NCBI GenBank assembly: GCA_050084515.1
Contig: CM114272.1
Location: 24,118,001 to 24,182,000 of the forward strand
Length of the DNA stretch: 64,000 bases
Reading direction: 5' to 3'
DNA from: Blasia pusilla
Lineage: Eukaryota > Marchantiophyta > Marchantiopsida > Blasiales
Numbering within the stretch: the first letter of the stretch is position 1; every line of letters starts with the position of its first letter. Positions 10,227 to 21,301 of the stretch are shown piece by piece. The notes below the pieces were generated by a model. That model was given only the letters and a program-made list of their open reading frames with translations. It was not told the DNA's origin and ran no database searches. Position numbers and translations under genes: made by a program.

Positions 10227-13200
10227 CTCCTGTTGGATGCGGAAGTGTTTCCATTGGTGAGATCACAACCATAGCAGGAATGGAGTCATGAAAGTGCGGA
10301 GTTTCTGTCTTGTTACTAGGTTGATGCGCCAGAGCCTTCAACTACATGGAGGTATCCTATCTAAACCATGTTGTGTGCAGATGTATCTTCTTTATTTGTT
10401 CATCATTTGTAAGTTGAGGCCGGACTGAGATCAATTAGGCTTGCACAGTGGAACTATTCCAACTAGCTGTCCAGCTTGCTATTTTCATGGTCTTCAGAGG
10501 TCTCTTATTCTTTAGCCCTTTTCATAAAAGGTCACTTGGAAAGGCTAAGCTGTCACTCATAGATGGTCCACTTTCAGGGTGCTCCTAATAGTTCCAGAGC
10601 TGGGGTACTAACGACCAAATGTCTGCACTAGGAACTTGATTGTAAGACTCACGCCTAGTAAAGTGGTCATGTTACTGCATTATTTACACTAAAGAGATGA
10701 CCCCGGAATATTGTGCTCTCAAGTCATCTTAGTCGTGGATGCTATGGAATTCTTTAATGAAGAATTTAGCTAGGATTAATTGACTTCCACTTTCTATGGT
10801 CTTATCTTCTTTGTGGGGCCAAGGTACTGGTCATAAGTGAATCTTGGCATGGACTGAAATGGCATGAATACTTCTGCAGCATCCAAAATAAGGAAACAGT
10901 TGCATGAGATTGTTCTCGGAGCCAATGCTTGGTTTAGACGAACATTAAGAGGAAATCTTTTCCACCTCTTTGTATAAAAGAGAAAAATCCTTGCCTTCTT
11001 CCTTCTGAAACCCTATTCCTAGTATCTTAAATGTGGAATTATCATGAAACGTAAAACTTACTAGTGTAGGCCCTTAGTGATTGGTGATCACAAGACTTTG
11101 TAGAAAGGCCAATATGTTGGATTAGCGATTTTCATCTTTGGATTAATGAGGATATTAAAATGAAATGGAGAGGAGCTAGGGTGTACTAAGTAAGTCTGGA
11201 TCTAAATTTTGTTTTGTCCCTTGTACAATTACATAAGGCCAAGAGTAGATCATAATGTGTTTCAAGGTAGCTTGGAATATATCACTTGTAGTTCCAAATT
11301 TCATTAGTCAAAAGTTGTCAAGGTGGGGCAAATGAAAATCGAGAGGATATTGATAGATATGTTAATCTATAAGAGCCTAATGGAGGAAAATTGACAAACC
11401 TAGACTCACAAAAGTGTTTCTATGAGGATCATGCTTTGGAATTTATATTGGAAAGTGCCTTAGGATTTCAAGCCTCAGCCATGATTGGAAATGTTGGTGT
11501 GACCTCAAGTGTAGCTGGGTGATTTTTGGAAATTCTTGTCGTGATTGCATACACCAAGGTGCTCTTGAAACCCGAATATGGACTTTTTTGGTGAAAAAAG
11601 TCTTCCAAGATATTCCTTAGCTTGAAATATGCCAGCTGTCTTGTCTCTTTTTACCTGATTGTTACTAACTACAACTGTAAGCGACTTAGAATCTCCACAC
11701 CCTAGCTCAAACCATAAAATTGTCACAAGGTGAATATGAAGAGTGTGAGATAGAATGATGTGTCACGTTGCGACCTTATTGCCATGGCTTGTATGTAGCA
11801 TTTGGTTGTAATTTGTAGTCAAAGTAGGCCTCGCAATTCTAGAAGTGAATATGATGGCATAATCTCATTTTCTGGTATGATCCTGCTCTCAACGACAATT
11901 ACTTCTTTGATACCTCAAGTTTTGGTATTGCATCTCCATTTCCATGTGCTATTCAACTTTATGGAGTGGACCAGACTTGAAATTGACTCGTTCCCGTTGC
12001 ACGCAAATGATCCCCTTCAAAACAAACTAGAAACACAAATTTGAATGAAGCATAGATTTATTGCTAAGAATGACTAAGGTACAGGTGGAAGTCTCTTGTA
12101 AAGAACTCTTACCCAATACCACAATTCCAATTCACTTGGTTCACATAATATTGACAACTCATATTTACGAACAGCAAACTACATGAAGTGTCCTAGCAGG
12201 GCTAAAGAAAGTTAACAATTCATGACTACAAAAATGAAAAGTCAAGAATATTGGATAATTTGGGGGGTAAATGCCAATTGAAGGATGATGGGCACCCAAG
12301 CTTCGGGTGAGGGTCAAAGTTAAGGAGATAGCTATTTTTTCTCTTAACTATGCATGCACTTGCCAAGATGTTATTGCAAAGTATATTAAAAAAAAATTGG
12401 TGAAGGGTTATTTAGAAGTCTTTGGCATCATAGCATGATTGTAGCAACTATGAAGATGTATCTTGTATCAATAGTTTGGAAAAAAAAAATCCTTAAAATA
12501 AGAAGATGGAAGTAGGAGGGTTCTAAAATGAACAAAAAAAGGAGAAAGCATTGATGAGATGGGGAGTAGTTTGGAGCTTTCTTTTAAAAGATGAAGAGGA
12601 AGAAGGTATAAAGCATAGGAAGTGGAATTGAGGTTTTTCCTATACTAATCTATATCTAAACCTTTTTTCCTCTCCTTTCTTAAATTCTCCTCCTAATAAC
12701 TATCATACAAAATGGTCCTAAACCTACCAGAAAGAATACATTCACATCTCCTTAACATTTTTAACATGACAGGGAGTTCTCCAGTTTTAGATTTCTCTAT
12801 CTAAAAATGATTTCACTTAAGAGAATACTCACAACTCTAGGAAAGGAGAGAGATATCTCTTTATTCTATTGTTTTGTAGAATATTCTATTCTATTCTATT
12901 CTTGCATTGTAGAATAGTTCTTTCAATGAGAAAATACTCCTCCTTTCAAAGAGAAGAAACGACTAATTGTTACATTCATACATAAGCACATGGAACTTAG
13001 TGGCTTATTTATTTTTCATTAGAGATAATATGAGGCTTCATATTTTCATTTTGAATCACCCCATGATTTGAATATACTACAGATTCACAAATTCCCTTTG
13101 GTTACCCTAATCATTTAGAAAAGAAAAACACTCTTCATTCTTATATTCTCCCTAGAAATAATTCATATGTGAAATATCATAAGATTCAAATATTAAGTAT

Positions 13201-13598
13201 TTTCTCTTCTATTTGTGCATCCAATAGCCATGACCAAAAAAATTCTATTAATGAAATTATATTTCAAAGTCTATCATAAAATGGTTGTTATCATATCATG
13301 ATATCAACCAATGAGGAAAACAAATTTGTTGATAAAATAGATCTATTGCACCTTCTTGACACTTGAAAGTTAGTGCTCGTGCAATGTGTTGGCTCAAATG
13401 GATGGAAATAGAAAGATCCAATGAAAGAATTACATATTTCTTGCATAATATCTTCAACAATCAAATTTAGATTGGATATTTTTGGAAATCCGAGAAATGG
13501 AGAAGTATAATGTGAAGCCTAATCAATAACTAATTAATAAATAAACACAACTATTAGTTTTTTTCCCCATCCGAATAGTTATGTTTTCATTCTAATAA
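10227..13598. other. Intergenic DNA downstream of alpha-amylase, no gene recognised
   Basis: Probable amylase 3' UTR in the first few hundred bases, then increasingly AT-rich DNA with homopolymer runs. Open frames here are short and show no family motif. A short TATTCTATTC microsatellite lies near 12862-12903. Confidence 0.5.
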
Positions 13599-13797
13599 CT
13601 ACTTGTGTGAGCTCGTGCAATGCACGGGTTTAAATGACTACAGTAGTTAACTCTCAAAGTTCTCAAATGACATTTTCAAATAATTTTGAACGATCCTATT
13701 GGTTCAAAAAGCAAGCGATCTTATTGGTTGAAAGTTCCAAATGTCAATAGAAGAGATGTTTGCAAAATGAAAGTTCATTCTCCAATAATAATATAGA
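13599..13797 (-). mobile_element. Candidate 199-bp mini-Helitron (weak)
   Basis: Read on the - strand, the segment starts TCTATATTATTATTGGAG, like many plant Helitron 5' ends, preceded by A. Near its other end is a near-palindrome CCCGTGCATTGCACGAG, followed after a few bases by a terminus next to T. The last four bases read GTAG instead of the canonical CTRR, so the call is tentative. No coding capacity. Confidence 0.35.
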
Positions 13798-15047
13798 TTA
13801 AGCCTTTTTTTTATGTTCGCCCGTTGGCTAATGGAAAGGTTTTATAACGCTTTGTAAGTCCATCCCTTTGCTTGCAATTTTGTTTCCACTTCAATGCCCA
13901 CTTCTTTCCTCATAAATTTGGAATGACTACATCCAGCGGTTGTGAGGTTTTGATTCATGAGATATGTTCCACTCTTGATATTCATATGGATTGGGTAGCG
14001 ATTCAAGTCAATATGGCTAGCACATCCAATTTAGTTTCTTATATAGCTATATTTGAGGAGTTACGCTCTGCATGAGGATATTTATCGAGTCTTAACCCCT
14101 TCTGTGCTAATAACATACCCATTATCTATTCTCACCATGCTTTTACTAGAGAATATAGTATTTGATCTCCAATCATTATATGACATACCTTAAGGTGATC
14201 ATACTCGTCGCCCATATTTTGCAATTGCACTTTTGTGTGCCCTTTGAGCATCAACCCAAGCATTTATATGTTGTCTCTTCCCTTCTATTGTTGATATTAC
14301 CCACATCATATATCCTTCTTTTGAAATGATTGTTGCTTACACCCATTTTTGGAGAAACTCTCTATCTTAAACCTTAAAGTCCAACCTAGTAAATTTTCAG
14401 TATGGTCTCTCTCATGCCTTTCCTCAACATTTATCCCACTTACGCTTGATTTTACCATCTATATTAAAAGGGTTTGAGTTCGTGGAGTCTCCATGAATTG
14501 CATTCATTGACTATGTCTTTAAGTTCTTCAATGAGACCCTTTTGAAAGATGTAGAATGACTTTGTTTATTATTTCACCTTGGGGATCCTCAAGTGGCTTA
14601 TGGAATTCCCTCCAACGATTTTCTACGACGTCCCTTCTACCTTCTTTGTATTTTTTTCCTATTTTAAAGTTCTTACGTCGGTTGGCCTCTTTTGACACTT
14701 CTATCACAAAAACATTCGGTCAATTTCTTCATCCCACTACATTTGAGGAAGATGGTGTCGGCTTGACAAGCTACTTTGCCTTTTTCTTTTGGAGGTGTGA
14801 GGCTTTCCTCCATAGTTGTATATACACTAGCAACTTTTATGGGGAAATGGACTTTGGTTGCCCCAATTCTCACTTTAAGGTTTCTCCAAGGAGATGCATC
14901 TATATTGAATCTTGATTCTTGATGGATCATGAAGCCCATATAGAGGAGGGGGATCTACTATTCCAATAACAACTAAGATCTACATGGGCTCTTATTCCAC
15001 TTGTGAAACAAGCAATTCTACTTCCTTTTAGTCAATTGTTTACATAA
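13798..15047. other. Intergenic DNA, no gene recognised
   Basis: AT-rich, with short open frames on both strands (for example 14556-14915 + and 14673-14939 -) that show no recognisable domain. Possibly an older, unrecognisable repeat. Confidence 0.4.
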
Positions 15048-15345
15048 GTGTTTGATCAACTTCAAGAGCTTATCTTGGAGAATTTGCACAAAATGGTCTT
15101 TCCAACATTCTCCCTAAAGCATCCTCTAACACTCATCAAGCTTTTCTATGTTCATGGATCTCCTCATCCTTCTTTTTTAGGTGTGCCGAATTATGTATGC
15201 AGAAAGCCCATTGATGCAAAGGGTAGCCACAATCTACCTTGTGCACTTGGTGGTGAACAAATGACGACCCGTGATATAATGAGAGAGGATGTAGCATTCG
15301 TGGATTTTATTGTTACTTTTCACATCTTAGTTAGCTGACATGTAA
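15048..15345 (+). pseudogene. R2-like non-LTR element C-terminus, part 1 (CCHC knuckle)
   Basis: The frame contains VCRKPIDAKGSHNLPCALGG then EQMTTRDIMRED. This parallels the better-preserved - strand copy at 40.4-41.3 kb (CQCRPSLDPLGVHLARCPVGG then ERIATHDAVRD). In R2-type retrotransposons a C-x(1-3)-C...H-x(3-4)-C knuckle followed by R-H/D precedes the restriction-like endonuclease. The first Cys has been lost. The frame then runs VDFIVTFHIL and stops, exactly where the gypsy fragment begins; the rest of the domain resumes near 17530. Confidence 0.5.
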
Positions 15346-17169
15346 AGTTCTACTCTTGAGGTTCTACTACGTCAATGACATAGAGGGTCAGCGGGTTGTT
15401 TGGGTATAACTTCATCTTAAAATTTTGTATGAGATTGGTGATAGATCCATTGCTTCAGGAACATCATTTTTGAAAATCTCCCTATTCCTATCTATTCGGA
15501 AACCCTTTCACACTTATCATTGATCATCAACCGTTGAGGTGGTTGGTGCAGTCTAACAAGCTTACAAGGAAGCTTGCCATGTGGGCTCTATTACTACATG
15601 AGTACTAGTTTGGGGTGGTTCATAGGCCAAGTTGGATTAACCATAATGCAGATGAGTTGAGTCGCAATCCATGCCCGAGTCAAAGAAACGACACAGAAGC
15701 TTGATGGCATGGAGAGAGTGATGAGGAGATGGTGCCCGGTTGGCATGCATCTGCCTTTCTTTGTTGGTTGACTATGTGTGGTCAACACTAGGTAGCGATT
15801 CTAGTGGTAGGTTTGGATGATGAGTCTCTAGATCCAAAGTCATGGAGGAGGCGACAAAGAGTCGTGATATCCATGATGATATGGAGGTTGTGGAGTTCCT
15901 ATATATTGGTGTCATAGCGAGCACAGTGATTGCTAGGGACTGGGATCAGAACCTACAAAGAGCCACGAGGTTCATGCGGGAGGGGACACACATGTTATGT
16001 GTGTACGTGGGGGGATAGTAGGATACAGGTGGTGCCTCATCCTTCCTAGCAAGCACGTGAAGAGCAACATGCCTATGAGGATTTGGGGCGTTTTGGAGTG
16101 AAACGTACTTACAACTTACTCGAGGTTTGGTATTGGGTAGCGCGGCATGTATATTGAGGTTCAATCGTTCGTAGCCAGATATATAGTATGTGATCAAGTG
16201 CAAGCATCCTTCAATGCTCCCACTCCGTATTTGCATCCTTTATCGATTGTGAGATTAGGTTATCGGTAGAGTTTACACTTCTCGGGACCTTTGCCGTTGA
16301 CAAGGCGTCATCATAGGTAAGTGTTGGTCATGGTGGAGAATTTCTCCAAGCGGATAGAGTTAATTGGTGGCACTACTGGACAAGGTGAACGATGGAGCGG
16401 CTTATATTTTTCTAGATCGTGTGATTAATCATTTGGTGCACCGGCAGAGGTGTTGATTGACCAAGGTACCGAGGTTAGGGGAGAGTTTCAGCCTAGTTTG
16501 ATCAAGTATTGATAGATCACCGTACCATGTCAAGAGATCATCCTAAGGCGGATGGGTTGGCGGAGAGAGTAGTAGAGATACTGAAGATAGGGTTACACAA
16601 GTATGGCTTGCAACGAGGACATTTGAGGGAGTGGGACCTACAGTTTCCATGGGTGGCTATAGCGTATCGCTTCAGTCGGCGAGCATCCTTGGTGTCGTTT
16701 TCACCATAAGTTTGCTATGGGAGAGGTCTACATTTACCTACAACTATTGGATAGGACATAGAAGCAGTGTTGGATCTTGATGATCCAGTTGCGTGGGTAC
16801 AAGCATATTCTCAAAGGGTGGAGATTTTTCGTAGAGTTATGCCTATAGCATTTGAGAACTTAGCTATTGCTGAGCATAGGGATACATTGAGGTACACTAT
16901 CATTTGAGGAGGATGTTATCGTCCATGGATTAGGAGGTTCCATCTTGGAGATTATGTTTATTTATAGTAGACAACACCCACTATGCCAAATGTCATTTCA
17001 AGGTGCATGATTTTGTGTGTGCGCCAGGTGTTATCGATTGGAGTCCTCTTGTTGGAGGGACATGAAGGTATGGTTTGGAAGGATCATGTGCGCAACTGTG
17101 CACTATATTCTCTTCCAAATGTGAATGGGACAGTGGATCCGAGCTTGGCAGTAGTATTTGCGTACTTAA

Positions 17170-17318
17170 GATGGATGTTGTGTAGACCTGCGAGGGATGC
17201 AACTACCGTGTTGGTGTGTGATGTTTGTTCTTAAGGATGGCATATATTGTGTTTGACCCCGCCCCTCTTGATCGACGTAGTTCCCACGAGAAAATGGTTA
17301 TGTCCTAGATGTGTATAG
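17170..17318 (+). pseudogene. PHD finger at the integrase C-terminus (copy 1)
   Basis: Zinc ligands in order: W(for C)-x2-C, C-x2-C (VCDVC), H-x2-C (GWHILC), WLCPRC, with spacings x2, x11, x2, x4, x2, x16, x2 between ligands. This is the C4-H-C3 PHD pattern, including the Trp two residues before the seventh ligand. The first Cys reads Trp and one TAA falls between CDVCS and GWH. PHD fingers in other proteins read histone H3 tails; that role here is inference. Confidence 0.75.
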
Positions 17319-17377
17319 GGTAGTAGATCACATCAGGTGGATATTATATGTGCTATCTGGAGTTAGGGAGATCCAAC

Positions 17378-17528
17378 TGCCAGCTAGGGGCGGTTGTGCA
17401 ATCTCTATGTACATGCATGAGTTCATTTCTTGTATGCGTGTAGATCTACCCGTATGTTGGGAAAGTCAAAGTTGTGTGGTATGGATGTGACCATCGATGT
17501 GTATTGTATAGCGATATGTATGCGCACG
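17378..17528 (+). repeat. Polypurine tract and terminal repeat of gypsy copy 1
   Basis: AGCTAGGGGCGG (about 17383-17394) matches the purine tract of the - strand relative. It is followed by about 130 bp resembling the short repeat 'S' of that element: CATGAGTT near its start and GTATGCGCACGA at its end (17519-17530). R2-like coding sequence resumes directly afterwards, so this looks like the natural 3' end of the element. Confidence 0.55.
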
Positions 17529-17529
17529 A

Positions 17530-17930
17530 CTATTCTAGGGTATATCGTTCTCCAAGAGCAACTACATCTCCTACCTTCTATTATACAAGAAACCTCTCAT
17601 TGGAGAGTCGATCTTGTCATAACTCGAGATGGCTTTCATCTATTGGGTGATCTGGTGGTAGTTGCCAATCAACACGTTCTCACTTGGTGTATGGGGTTGC
17701 ACATACTAAAGGGTTTGCGGTCAATGCAACAAGGAGAATCAACGTTTTAAGTTATGTTGTTAGACGTGTGACTAATAGATGTATTGCTTTTGCGATGGAA
17801 GTATTTGGGCACTTACATGTGTTTTTTGATACTTTCTTGAAAAAACATACGTTCACCACTCCCTCAAAAATCATCATATCGTTCTTTGTCTCTCCCTTTT
17901 CACTACTTATTCTTTACAATGCATCTGGGG
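17530..17930 (+). pseudogene. R2-like non-LTR element C-terminus, part 2 (endonuclease)
   Basis: VLQEQLHLLPS, then HWRVDLVITRDGFHLLGDL, resemble the PD-(D/E)XK core of the restriction-like endonuclease tail. After a frame change, CIAFAMEVFGHLHVFFDTFL corresponds to FTPLAIEMYGIMGERFDSFL in the copy at 40.4-41.3 kb. Together with 15048-15345 this reconstitutes one domain interrupted by the gypsy copy. It is degenerate and non-functional. Confidence 0.5.
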
Positions 17931-17959
17931 TGGTATTACAACATGCAAATTATTAGCGT

Positions 17960-20900
17960 TAATACATCAAGTTTAAGTGATTGGGATTATCACTCACCTC
18001 ATAGTCCATTTGCCTTTGACTAACAACAAGAATTCTGGTCATATCTAGTTCAAATTATTAATTTTGCAGATTGTTGACTCGTTATTATCATTTTCTTTTT
18101 CATGTCTCCCTTTTCTTAAAGTTTTCAGTTTTTAAATCCCTTTTTAATATTTTTCAATAAAAAGCACATTTATTAAACTCTAGAATAATATATTTTTTCG
18201 AATGAGACTTTCACAGGTGGCGTTCGTACACAGCTATTCAAAAGGAGCTAGACAAATAGCATGATACAACAAAGGCACATCTTGTAGCCGGTTAGGGGAG
18301 CCAATAAGCGCGGTCGGGAAACGAGGTGGGCGGCGATTCGATCGGATCTTTTTGGGGGCGGCTGTTAGGCGACGATCGAGTGGAAACTTCGTGCCCTAAA
18401 CTTCAAGGAAAAGTACCGTCTCTCTAAACTCAGTCGTCGTCGCACACCTACGACCACTCTTCTCAGAGGACAGAAAGTGTCTTCCAACCAACAGGCGAGA
18501 TTGTCCCCGATTATTGTCACGGTGATGTTCCCAGCCCATGCGTTTGTCGGCCCGTTTGCAACTGCCTTCTCCGCGAATAAATGATCAAAGCGGCCGACTC
18601 TCCCATGAAGTCAATGGATGGCGCCATTATAACGGCAGTATTCACAATACTGTCTGTATGGCTCTGTATTAGTTTTCTAAGCCGCCCGCGATCGCGGTCG
18701 GGATGCATACGGCGGTGCATGACACCGCGCGATTCCTACCGTACAGATATGACTCCGTCAGGCCTGGATTCGGGTGTTCGTAACTTTAGGATTAGGTGAA
18801 GAGTAGGAGCTAGAGTTTGAACTGTAGGAACTTATGAAGGGTTCGCCGGTACGTGGAGGTGAGTTTGAGGGGAATACGGTACCGTACAGCGGGTGAGGTA
18901 TAGCATTTCGGGGCGTATAGCACGTGAAAAAGATATCTTCGCGTACGATGGCCCTCCAAATAAGACAGAATCTTAGTAGATACAAGTGGTGATGTCATAA
19001 CGTGCTGCGGCAGGAGATGAGTGAAAGGACAGTAAAAGACGACCACTGGTGACTGGGCCCTAGGCTACTACTACTACTCCTCCCCCCCCATGCATGGTGA
19101 TGAATCCTACCTTCTCTACTACAGGTGTCTCTTCCGGTGAGGTCAGAGACAAGCTACTAGCTAGGGCCCAAAAGCCGCACCTGCCCCCCATACAAGACAG
19201 CAAAAGTACTGTCCCTGCGCCTCCGTTCCTTAAGAAGCATATCTGAACTAACTTCGAATAAGAGAATCTGTTGTGCAGGAGTTTGTGCGTACTTCGAGTG
19301 AAGTTATGATGGCACATCTTCTCGATTTACTATGATTAACATTCATCGAATGCGTTCGTCTTCGCAAGGACACAAACGCAACGCAACGCCCGCCCGGGGT
19401 TACGTGTTAACCCGGCCGGTTGAAAATTTTATTTCCCGATCTCTGCCCGAAAACGGTTCCGAAAATACCCCTCTGTATTTTGTATAAATAGCCGTTCGGG
19501 GTTAGAAACTCTTCACAGGTCTACGTTTAGAAATACCGGGAAAGTACCGGTTCCCTGGGGAAAACGACCTGAATGTGACACCAACGGCGCCTCACACAGT
19601 CACAGTCAAGCGAATGACCTACCTGTGCGGTTGTTCCCACGTTCGTGCCTATGCTCAGTTTCGCAGGCCACGTCACGTAGACTCGTATAAAAATAGAAGC
19701 AACATCGGCAGAAAGCTCTTTCAAATGCCATACACTAGGGTAAGAAAAAAAGGTGGCTGGTTAAACGAGCATCCCACACCCAAAAGATACCCCACATCGG
19801 GTTTTCGAAAAGAAATCCCGGTAAACAAGGTAAACAAAGCGCCGATCCGGCACGAGTTTTGGATAATAACCGGAAAGTCTTTCGCTAAGAAGAATAACTC
19901 ACTGCTAATGGCCACTACCGCGCGTGTCGGGGTTTTCTCCTCCCGGTTCCCTTAGACCTGCTTCAAAACACATGACCAGGACTGCCCTGGCCCCTCACCA
20001 CCATATGGAGTGCATATGGTGATCTTCTTTACGGCCTTAACATTTTTTGAAAATTACGTGTTTCATTCGAATCCATTCCTGCGGATTTCAAGGAAAAAAA
20101 ACTATTTGTACCGAACTTCTGCCCATAAGTGAGTAGCTCTGTGGTGAGTCACTGTGTCTAATACGGAAAGTAGTCGGGGAGGAATCATCCGTGTCCTTTA
20201 TGGAACCAGATCATTCAATACTCTTATTCGGGTAATAAATTGTTATCGAATATTGATTACAGTATGGTTCCTATCAAGAATTACATTCGTACACTCTATC
20301 ATACCATAGCTGGCCTAGGAAATTGACCTTATCTTTCCACGAAAAACATAGAACAAGAAAAGTGGTTGGTGTACGGATCCATTCGCTACTCCGCTGGTGG
20401 GATAGGAACACAAAAAAGTATGAAAAGTCCAAGGAATGTATGTTATTTTTTTTCTTAAATCCATAAGTTAACCATGTTCTGTTTCGAAATGTCATATTTG
20501 CACTTCCGATAAAATATATTTTAATGTCACTGATAAGAACATTTAAAATATTTTCGATAAAAGATTTTTCCTGCGAATTTTTTGGGTATTCTCTCTTTTA
20601 AGTCCGCTATCAATGATTGACTTTGTCCCGTCATTCAAGGAGTATCTTTGATAGCTTATATCTTTGAATGGTCAGATTTGTTTTGAGAATTAAAATCAAT
20701 ATCTTGATTTCAATGCTATTAAGAAAAACTGTTATGTTAACAAACAATGAAAAATTATTGCAAGTATGGAAAAAAACCTGAATTTCTTCCAAAATCGTTG
20801 AAAAGAACTTTAAAAAATGATGATGATCACAAAGTGCTTGATACCGGACCCAAATAACATTGTGGCATAAGAGGAAGCTTATTGTCAAAGGTGATTCTCA

Positions 20901-21290
20901 ACCTTCCCATCGGTAAAACTGAGGGTGTCTTAAACTACATATGATACCATCTCTCCATCGAAGCGTTTCATCGTAACATTGGATGGACCGGGGCACAAGA
21001 TCTACATGATAATGCCATCTCCCCTCTCGTATGGACGACACAACTATGGCAATGTCATGAAAAGACGAACGCAAAATGCAATTAAGCAATTATGCAATTA
21101 GGCAGACCCACTACACCATCGGTAGGATGCTTAAACTATAGATTACTGGATAAACTAACTATTCAAAGAGCAAGGAGCGAGCCCTGAAAAAGCATAATTC
21201 AAAGGAGGCCCGGGAGCGTACTCATGAAGGAACGGGTTGGAACTTTAAATTTACCCAAACGAGTAGAGACTGCAATCATTGAGTAGTGGT
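17960..21290. other. Less AT-rich block, no gene recognised
   Basis: From about 18.2 kb the base composition rises sharply in G+C with many CpG, then mixes. Open frames up to 126 codons exist (19575-19955 +) but show no domain or supporting structure. A short near-palindrome CACCATATG...CATATGGTG lies at 19998-20022. Probably an old LTR element or other repeat that I cannot classify. Confidence 0.4.
19476..19486 (+). promoter_or_regulatory. TATA-box-like motif in a GC-rich context
   Basis: TGTATAAATAG follows a CG-rich segment (CCGCCCGGGGTTACGTG and AACCCGGCCGG). It is a good TATA match, perhaps from a decayed LTR. No convincing transcription unit follows; the 126-codon frame 90 bp downstream starts at GTG, is basic and matches nothing I know. 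Confidence 0.3.
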
Positions 21291-21301
21291 CACTGTAGTA
21301 T

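Larger units (their letters stand above)
15450..17540 (+). pseudogene. Decayed Ty3/gypsy pol fragment with integrase and C-terminal PHD finger (copy 1)
   Basis: RNase H is seen first (DHQPLRWLVQSNKLTRKLA then HRPSWINHNADELSRNP, near 15520-15680), then zinc-binding and integrase parts: VMVENFSK near 16330, DHRTMSRDHPKADGLAE at 16513-16570, LREWDLQFPWVAIAYRFS, VMPIAFENLAIAEHRDTLRY, and VLLLEGHEGMVWKDHVRNC near 17040-17100. It ends in a PHD finger. There are many stops and frame changes. The order and wording match the - strand element at 46.5-55.9 kb, so both belong to one family. Gag, protease and most of RT are missing. It lies inside an R2-like element whose halves flank it. Confidence 0.8.

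Noticed and set aside
19575-19955. 126-codon basic open frame downstream of a TATA-like motif.
   Set aside because: Starts at GTG, matches nothing known and lies in a gene-free block; the TATA is recorded only as a weak feature.
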